From CAYRFQ01 sp964423615 (GTDB lineage: Bacteria > Planctomycetota > Planctomycetia > Gemmatales > Gemmataceae), in the NCBI GenBank assembly GCA_964423615.1, contig CAYRFQ010000193.1:1-6321 (forward strand): a DNA stretch of 6,321 nt, written 5' to 3'. The translations under genes were made by a program, and so were the position numbers. Shown in pieces: positions 1 through 4,600 of the stretch. The notes below the pieces were generated by a model. It was given only the letters and a program-made list of their open reading frames with translations. It had not been told where the DNA came from and did no database searches. Each line of letters starts with the position of its first letter. Position 1 is the stretch's first letter.

Positions 1-109
1 TTTCCTATGCCGCGGCTGAATGACTTGTGACAATTATAGTTGCCGAGGTAATACCAAGAACCGAGATGGAGCTGCAGACTTCGCACCCTGGGATGACATA
101 TACGTGTGA

Positions 110-125
110 ACCAGAGTTCCCTGGT
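110..125. repeat. Short inverted repeat (5-bp stem)
   Basis: ACCAG (110-114) and CTGGT (121-125) are perfect inverse complements around a 6-base loop. A competing pairing of GAAC and GTTC is possible within the same bases. On its own this is close to chance expectation; it is listed because it is the first of several such repeats in the same 200 bases. Confidence 0.3.
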
Positions 126-166
126 GTATAGTCTCCAATCCTCTAATACCTTCAGGACTTGTTGAG

Positions 167-213
167 GCGGGCATTGTAGTGGACACCCGTTTCGAGTTCA
201 CACAATGCCCTGC
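167..213. repeat. Imperfect inverted repeat with 9-bp perfect core
   Basis: GGGCATTGT (169-177) and ACAATGCCC (202-210) are perfect inverse complements. The pairing continues outward by two pairs (167-168 with 212-213, bulging T211) and inward by three (179-181 with 199-201, bulging A178), giving about 14 pairs around a 17-base loop. No T-tract follows on either strand, so it is not a classical intrinsic terminator. It could be part of a structured RNA, a protein-binding site or a mobile-element relic; the sequence alone does not decide. Confidence 0.45.
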
Positions 214-223
214 TTTTCCATTT

Positions 224-240
224 CGAGCGGTTTCCGCTTG
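224..240. repeat. Small tight hairpin
   Basis: AGCGG (226-230) and CCGCT (234-238) pair perfectly around a 3-base TTT loop, extended by a G-T wobble and a C-G pair to a 7-pair stem. It lies 11 bases after the larger inverted repeat. No associated gene or T-tract is visible. Confidence 0.35.
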
Positions 241-297
241 TGTTGAATACGGTTCGCCATCCCTCGAAGTTCTCATGCCAAGAAGCCTCATCCTCAG

Positions 298-322
298 TCC
301 TTCTCCTCTCGGGGCAGAAGGA
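298..322. repeat. Pyrimidine-rich palindrome, possible dispersed intergenic repeat
   Basis: TCCTTCT (298-304) pairs perfectly with AGAAGGA (316-322), and CC/GG pairs extend the stem past a single bulged C. The flanking wording (CCTCATCCTCAGTCC on the left, CTCTCGGGG in the centre) resembles the 'CTCTCCCC-GGGGAGAG' palindromes scattered between genes in many bacteria. That resemblance is from memory and is not verified here. Only one copy is present in the window. It is not followed by a T-run, so a terminator role is unlikely. Confidence 0.35.
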
Positions 323-1026
323 TTATAAACCGGAAAACCTTGTACCCAATCCAGACGGGAAACGCTCTAATGAGCCAAGTTCAGGTATAAGTCCGAATCG
401 CTTGCGCGCACCGGTTTGATCGACCGCAAGCAGCAAAGTGCCGAAAATGCGGGGTTCAAGGCAGATTTGAGTGCGCTGAAGACTGCGTCAGCGAAACACC
501 TCCGTCGACATCGACACAACTGTTTCAACCTTATGAAGTCGACCCGACGCTGAAAACAATGCGCAAACTACTCCGGTTTGGCGGACCGACGCGGGAAAGG
601 GATGCCACTTGGGACCGATAGCAGAATGATTAGTAGGTTGTTTTGGGGTCTCTGAAACTCGTTTTTTCTGAAGCGAAATACGAGCCACTCAGATATATTG
701 GAGAGACTTTTCCAGTCATTGATCTTACAAATTCAAGAGCCCCTCGCGGTCGTGGTTCCGTCATGAACGAAACAAGACGTAATCTCAACGCTATCGAGCA
801 ACTCTTGATGATTGGATATGCCGAGTCCTGTCAACTGGCTGCTGGAGTAATCGCGCGAGGAGTTTCTGAGCTAACCTGTAGGCTATGGTGCCTGGAAGAG
901 CCTGGAGGCGTTGTAGTCACCAACGCAGAAGTTCTCGTAGTTGCCGATTCCCTGCGTGTTTCAGTACCTACGATACGCGTTTTGGTTGGCATGAAAGCCT
1001 GGACATTTTTCACTTGGTTTGTAGCA

Positions 1027-1035
1027 AAGAGAGAG
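1027..1035 (+). promoter_or_regulatory. Purine-rich ribosome binding site of the sigma gene
   Basis: AAGAGAGAG lies 4 bases before the ATG at 1040. It is a weak, imperfect Shine-Dalgarno match rather than a clear GGAGG, which is not unusual in Planctomycetes. Together with the in-frame stop at 1022-1024 it supports the chosen start. Confidence 0.45.
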
Positions 1036-1039
1036 CTGT

Positions 1040-1678
1040 ATGGACGAAAATGTATCCGATGAAGAAAGCCTGATCCGTCGCGCAAACGATGGTGATTTGT
1101 GTGCTCTCGATGCAATTTTTGACCAATATCGTCGACCTCTCTTACGCATGATTCAGATCCGGCTGGACTGTCGGTTGCAATCGCGTCTAGATGCGTCTGA
1201 TATCCTCCAGAACGCTTATCTGCAAGCGCTCAAACGGCTCAAAGAGTACGTCGCTGATCAAAAAATACCTGTTCTATTGTGGCTCAGAATGATTGTTGGC
1301 GAGGAGTTGATCAATCTCCACCGGCACCATTTAGGCACACAAATGCGCAACGCGGCACGAGAAGTATCTTTGTACCGCGAAGCACTGCCGACAGCGAGTT
1401 CTTTAGCACTGGCTGAACAGCTGCTTGCCAACGACACTTCCCCAAGCCAGGCAGCCGTCCGCGCCGAACGTCTCATCCGTTTGCGGGACGCGTTGAACAA
1501 GCTGGACCCAATAGACCGAGAAGTCCTTGCCCTACGACACTTCGAAGAACTCACCCACGCTGAAACCGCTCAAGTTTTGAACCTGGAAATGGGGACGGCC
1601 GCGAAACGCTACATTCGTGCCTTGCGGCGGCTGAAGAAGCTCCTTACTGAAATTTCCGATGGCTTGGAGAATTTGTAA
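1040..1678 (+). CDS. ECF-like RNA polymerase sigma factor, planctomycete kinase-associated type
   Basis: Predicted to bind core RNA polymerase and direct it to a specific promoter set; cytoplasmic. The 212-residue protein has an N-terminal sigma region 2 (about residues 10-78, with LDASDILQNAYLQA at 50-63 as region 2.2) and a C-terminal sigma region 4 helix-turn-helix (about 145-203, with LDPIDREVLALRHFEEL then the recognition-helix segment GTAAKRYIRALRRLK). Between them lies a long linker (about 95-142) containing REVSLYREALP and TSPSQAAVRAE, which I recognise as typical of planctomycete sigma factors encoded beside Ser/Thr kinases. Region 3 is absent, as in ECF factors. The ATG start is well fixed: an in-frame TAG lies at 1022-1024 with no other start codon between, and a purine-rich AAGAGAGAG precedes it at 1027-1035. 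The stop overlaps the kinase start by one base. In region 2.2, Ser53 and Asn57 occupy positions often acidic in other ECF factors. No anti-sigma gene is adjacent, which suggests control by the kinase. Target promoters are unknown. Confidence 0.93.
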   Translation: MDENVSDEESLIRRANDGDLCALDAIFDQYRRPLLRMIQIRLDCRLQSRLDASDILQNAYLQALKRLKEYVADQKIPVLLWLRMIVGEELINLHRHHLGTQMRNAAREVSLYREALPTASSLALAEQLLANDTSPSQAAVRAERLIRLRDALNKLDPIDREVLALRHFEELTHAETAQVLNLEMGTAAKRYIRALRRLKKLLTEISDGLENL

Positions 1679-1680
1679 TG
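1666..1680 (+). promoter_or_regulatory. Kinase ribosome binding site and TAATG coupling junction
   Basis: GGAGA at 1666-1670 sits 7 bases before the kinase ATG (1678-1680), inside the last codons of the sigma gene. The sigma stop TAA (1676-1678) shares its final A with the kinase ATG. This arrangement normally means translational coupling, so the two proteins should be made in a linked ratio. An in-frame TGA at 1648-1650 with no start codon in between confirms that the kinase cannot begin further upstream. Confidence 0.8.
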
Positions 1681-4600
1681 ACGTCACCGCCAAGTTCCCA
1701 AAACGACCCGCTTTTAAACCAGTTGGCTGACGAGTTCACCGAACGCTACCGTCGAGGTGGACGACCAACGCTCGAAGATTATGTCGAGCAGCACCCCGAG
1801 TTGGCAGATGACATCCGCGAGTTGTTCCCCATTCTTATTCAGATCGAAAAGGCCAAGATCGAAGAGCGGCCGCAATCCGAGAAATCTGGCAGCGAAGTAC
1901 ATCACCCAGAACGCATCGGCGACTTCCGTATTGTACGCGAAATTGGGCGAGGTGGGATGGGAATAGTGTATGAGGCCGAGCAGATTTCTCTGGGCCGGCA
2001 GGTTGCCCTCAAGATCCTTCCTCAAAAAATGTTGCTGGGAAGAAAGTTAAAACTGCGCTTCGAACGTGAGGTGAAAGCTGTAGCCCGCTTGCACCATACT
2101 AACATTGTGCCAATCTTCGTGGTTGGTGAAGAACATAACATCCCGTATTATGCCATGCAGTTAGTACCTGGACTCGGTTTGAACGAAGTCCTGAAAGAAT
2201 TACCATTTCTTCACCAGAAAAGTCGCCACGAACAACTCCCCCCGGCCGACCCGAAGCAACGACATCATAGCTTATCTGCGGCTTTTCTTGCACACTCGTT
2301 GTTCATTTGGAGTTTTGAAAGATCTGTGAGATACGACTCTGTCGATGGCTCAGATTACGGTTGCAATGCACAGAAGACTGGCAAAGACACAACTTCAACG
2401 CAGAATGATCCGATGCAAGGTCACATCGGTGTTGATGGCCCCGTCACTGAACACTCACCAACTTTCTCAGTGGCTCAAACTATTCCGGTTAAGCTATCCA
2501 GGAGCAAAAAGCACACATTCTGGCAAAACGTAACGTCGATTGGTAAGCAAGCAGCCGAAGCCTTGGCGTATGCTCATAGACATGGTGTGTTGCACCGAGA
2601 TGTCAAACCGTCGAACCTGCTGTTGGACATGAACGGAAGGGTATGGCTCACCGACTTTGGTCTGGCAAAAGTCGATGATCAGCAGAATTTGACGCTCACG
2701 GGCGATATCGTCGGCACCCTACGTTACCTCCCGCCGGAAGCCTTTGACGGACGTAACGACGCTCGGAGTGATGTCTACTCATTGGGGCTAACGCTGTACG
2801 AAATGCTGGCAGGGCAACCGGCACATAGCTCGGAAGACAAGAATGCGTTGATGAAACAGGTGACGCACGGGGAACCGAAACGACTGCGTCAACTCAACAG
2901 CCAGATACCCGTCGAGCTTGAAACGATTGTGCACAAAGCTATCGACCGTGAGCCGGATAAACGCTACCAGAGTGCTGACGCGTTGGCGGAAGACTTAGGA
3001 CGGTTCATGAGGGATGAACCGATCCAAGCGCGCAAGATGTCTTTTGTAGGGCACATTATGAGGTGGGCTCGTCGCAACAAGAGGGTAGCCGGACTTACCG
3101 CAGCTATGGTGCTGATCCTCGTTTTGGGAACATTCACAAGTGTTTGGCAAGCAATTCGAGCAGCGGTCGCGGAAGACTTGGCTCATAACAATGCTTCTCT
3201 GGTTAACCAGCGAAACAAGCAGCTAGAAGAATCGTTGGTTCAAGTCAATCTAGCGAAAAAAGAGTCGGAGAAACAAGAACAGATCGCGAAAATACGGCTT
3301 TACGGCGCTTTAATCCGCAATGCGAAGGGAGAACTGGATGCGTACAATGCTCCTCGCGCCTGGCGTTATCTTCAAGCGACACCAGAAGACTTACGCGGTT
3401 GGGAATACGATTTTCTAGTCTCTCGAATCCACAGCGGGCATCAAAGCCTGGTTGGGCACAGGAGCCCGGTGAGCACCGTTGCCGTCTCTTCGTCGGGCAA
3501 GTTGTTGGCTTCCGGCGACGAGTATCGTAAAGTTCGCCTCTGGGACTTCGAAAGTGGTAAGCAACTGCATGATCCTTTGACGGGACACACGGGCCCGTTG
3601 CTTGACATAGCATTCTCCCCTGACGAAAAGCAACTCCTCACGCTTAGCCTCGACGGAACCATTCGGCTTTGGGACACCAAAATGGGACAGCTACTTCACT
3701 TGCTGAATGGTTCTGTCTTCTCCGCTGCGGCCTTTAGTCCAAACGGGAAACGAATCATTGCGGGGAATGTCAGGGGAGAGATCTGGATGTTCAATTCCAG
3801 GACTGGGAAAACGGTGGACAGTTACAGTGTTCACCAGGGACGCATCTTAGCTCTGGCGTGTCATCCAAACGGGCGCAGAGTTGTGACTTCTGCATGGGAC
3901 GACCGAGTCAAGATCTCGGATGTCAAGTCAAAGAAGGTTGTTCGCATCTTGAAAGAGCACAAAGAGTGGGTCCGCACTGTTGCAGTGAGTCCCGACGGCA
4001 AGTATATCGCTACTGGAAGCGACGACAAATCTATTCAAATCTGGAACCAGGAAGGCGAATTTGTCACCTCGCTGACAGGCCATACGGGACCAATCCAGAG
4101 CGTCTGCTTCTCAATCAATGGCCAGAAACTCATTTCCGCAAGCCGAGACGGTACACTTCGAATTTGGGATATAGAAGAACGTCTGGAAGCGAGCGTGCTC
4201 TTGGGCCATTTTGGACCTGTGCGCGATGTCACTTGTGTTGCAGGCGGTGAGTGGATGGTTTCCGGGGGAGATGACAGGACCATTCGGAGGTGGTCTATTG
4301 CTCAATCAAGCCGTAATCCGATCATTGAAAAGAGACACGACCGCTTTGTCTCGAGCCTGGCATTTAGCCACGACGGTAGCTGGTTAGCCTCGGGTGACCG
4401 AAGCGGCGATCTGATCCTATCTGACGTGGAATCCGGCAGGATACTCTTTGAAAAATCTATGCGTAGCAAAGCTATGATGCCCGATATTACTTCCCTCAGA
4501 TTCACCGATTCCCAACAAATGTTTGTGGGTGACCCGCAAGGTCGATTGTCGATTGTTAGCTGGCACAGTCCAAATCATCGAAGCCACAAGTTCCACTGGA

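Larger units (their letters stand above)
1..1039. other. Leader region without a supportable gene
   Basis: I find no convincing coding region, tRNA or rRNA here. The left end is featureless apart from short inverted repeats between about 110 and 322, listed separately. Open frames exist but look like chance: a minus-strand frame at 34-291 with a low-complexity, Ser/Thr/Arg-rich product, a frame at 374-553 with no good start, and a TTG-started plus-strand frame at 643-1062 (internal ATG at 763). The last would overlap the sigma gene by 23 bases, has no clear ribosome binding site, and gives no protein family I recognise. I could not identify a credible -35/-10 pair for the downstream operon, although its promoter presumably lies in the right half of this region. 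The stretch may also hold gene remnants too decayed to recognise by eye. Confidence 0.6.

Noticed and set aside
25..54. A TTGTGA - 18 bases - TAATAC arrangement resembling a housekeeping promoter.
   Set aside because: The match is weak, nearly 1 kb from the first gene, and at the level expected by chance.
225..255. A GAGC...ACGGTTC spacing that recalls group II intron domain V.
   Set aside because: The outer four pairs form but the next positions mismatch and the inner bases make a different small hairpin; no intron-encoded reverse transcriptase or GTGYG-type 5' end is visible.
34..291. An 85-codon minus-strand open frame.
   Set aside because: The product is a low-complexity mix rich in Ser, Thr, Arg and Gly, contains the inverted repeats described above, and has no recognisable domain. 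It is more likely non-coding DNA read by chance.
374..553. A 59-codon plus-strand open frame (includes LIDRKQQSAENAGFKADLSA) that looks protein-like in its central part.
   Set aside because: It follows directly after two stop codons, has no ATG start and no ribosome binding site near the possible TTG at 416, and I recognise no family. It may be a fragment of a decayed gene.
643..1062. A 139-codon plus-strand open frame just upstream of the sigma gene.
   Set aside because: It needs a TTG start (or ATG at 763) with no clear ribosome binding site, overlaps the well-supported sigma gene by 23 bases, shows no codon bias by eye and resembles no family I know. A protein search with hits of similar length would revive it.
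2209..2533. Possible compensating frameshifts in the unusual kinase insert, since another frame is also open there.
   Set aside because: The frame used keeps family-like segments on both sides and inside the insert (SAAFLAHSL, SRSKKHTFW), so the insert appears genuine and in frame.
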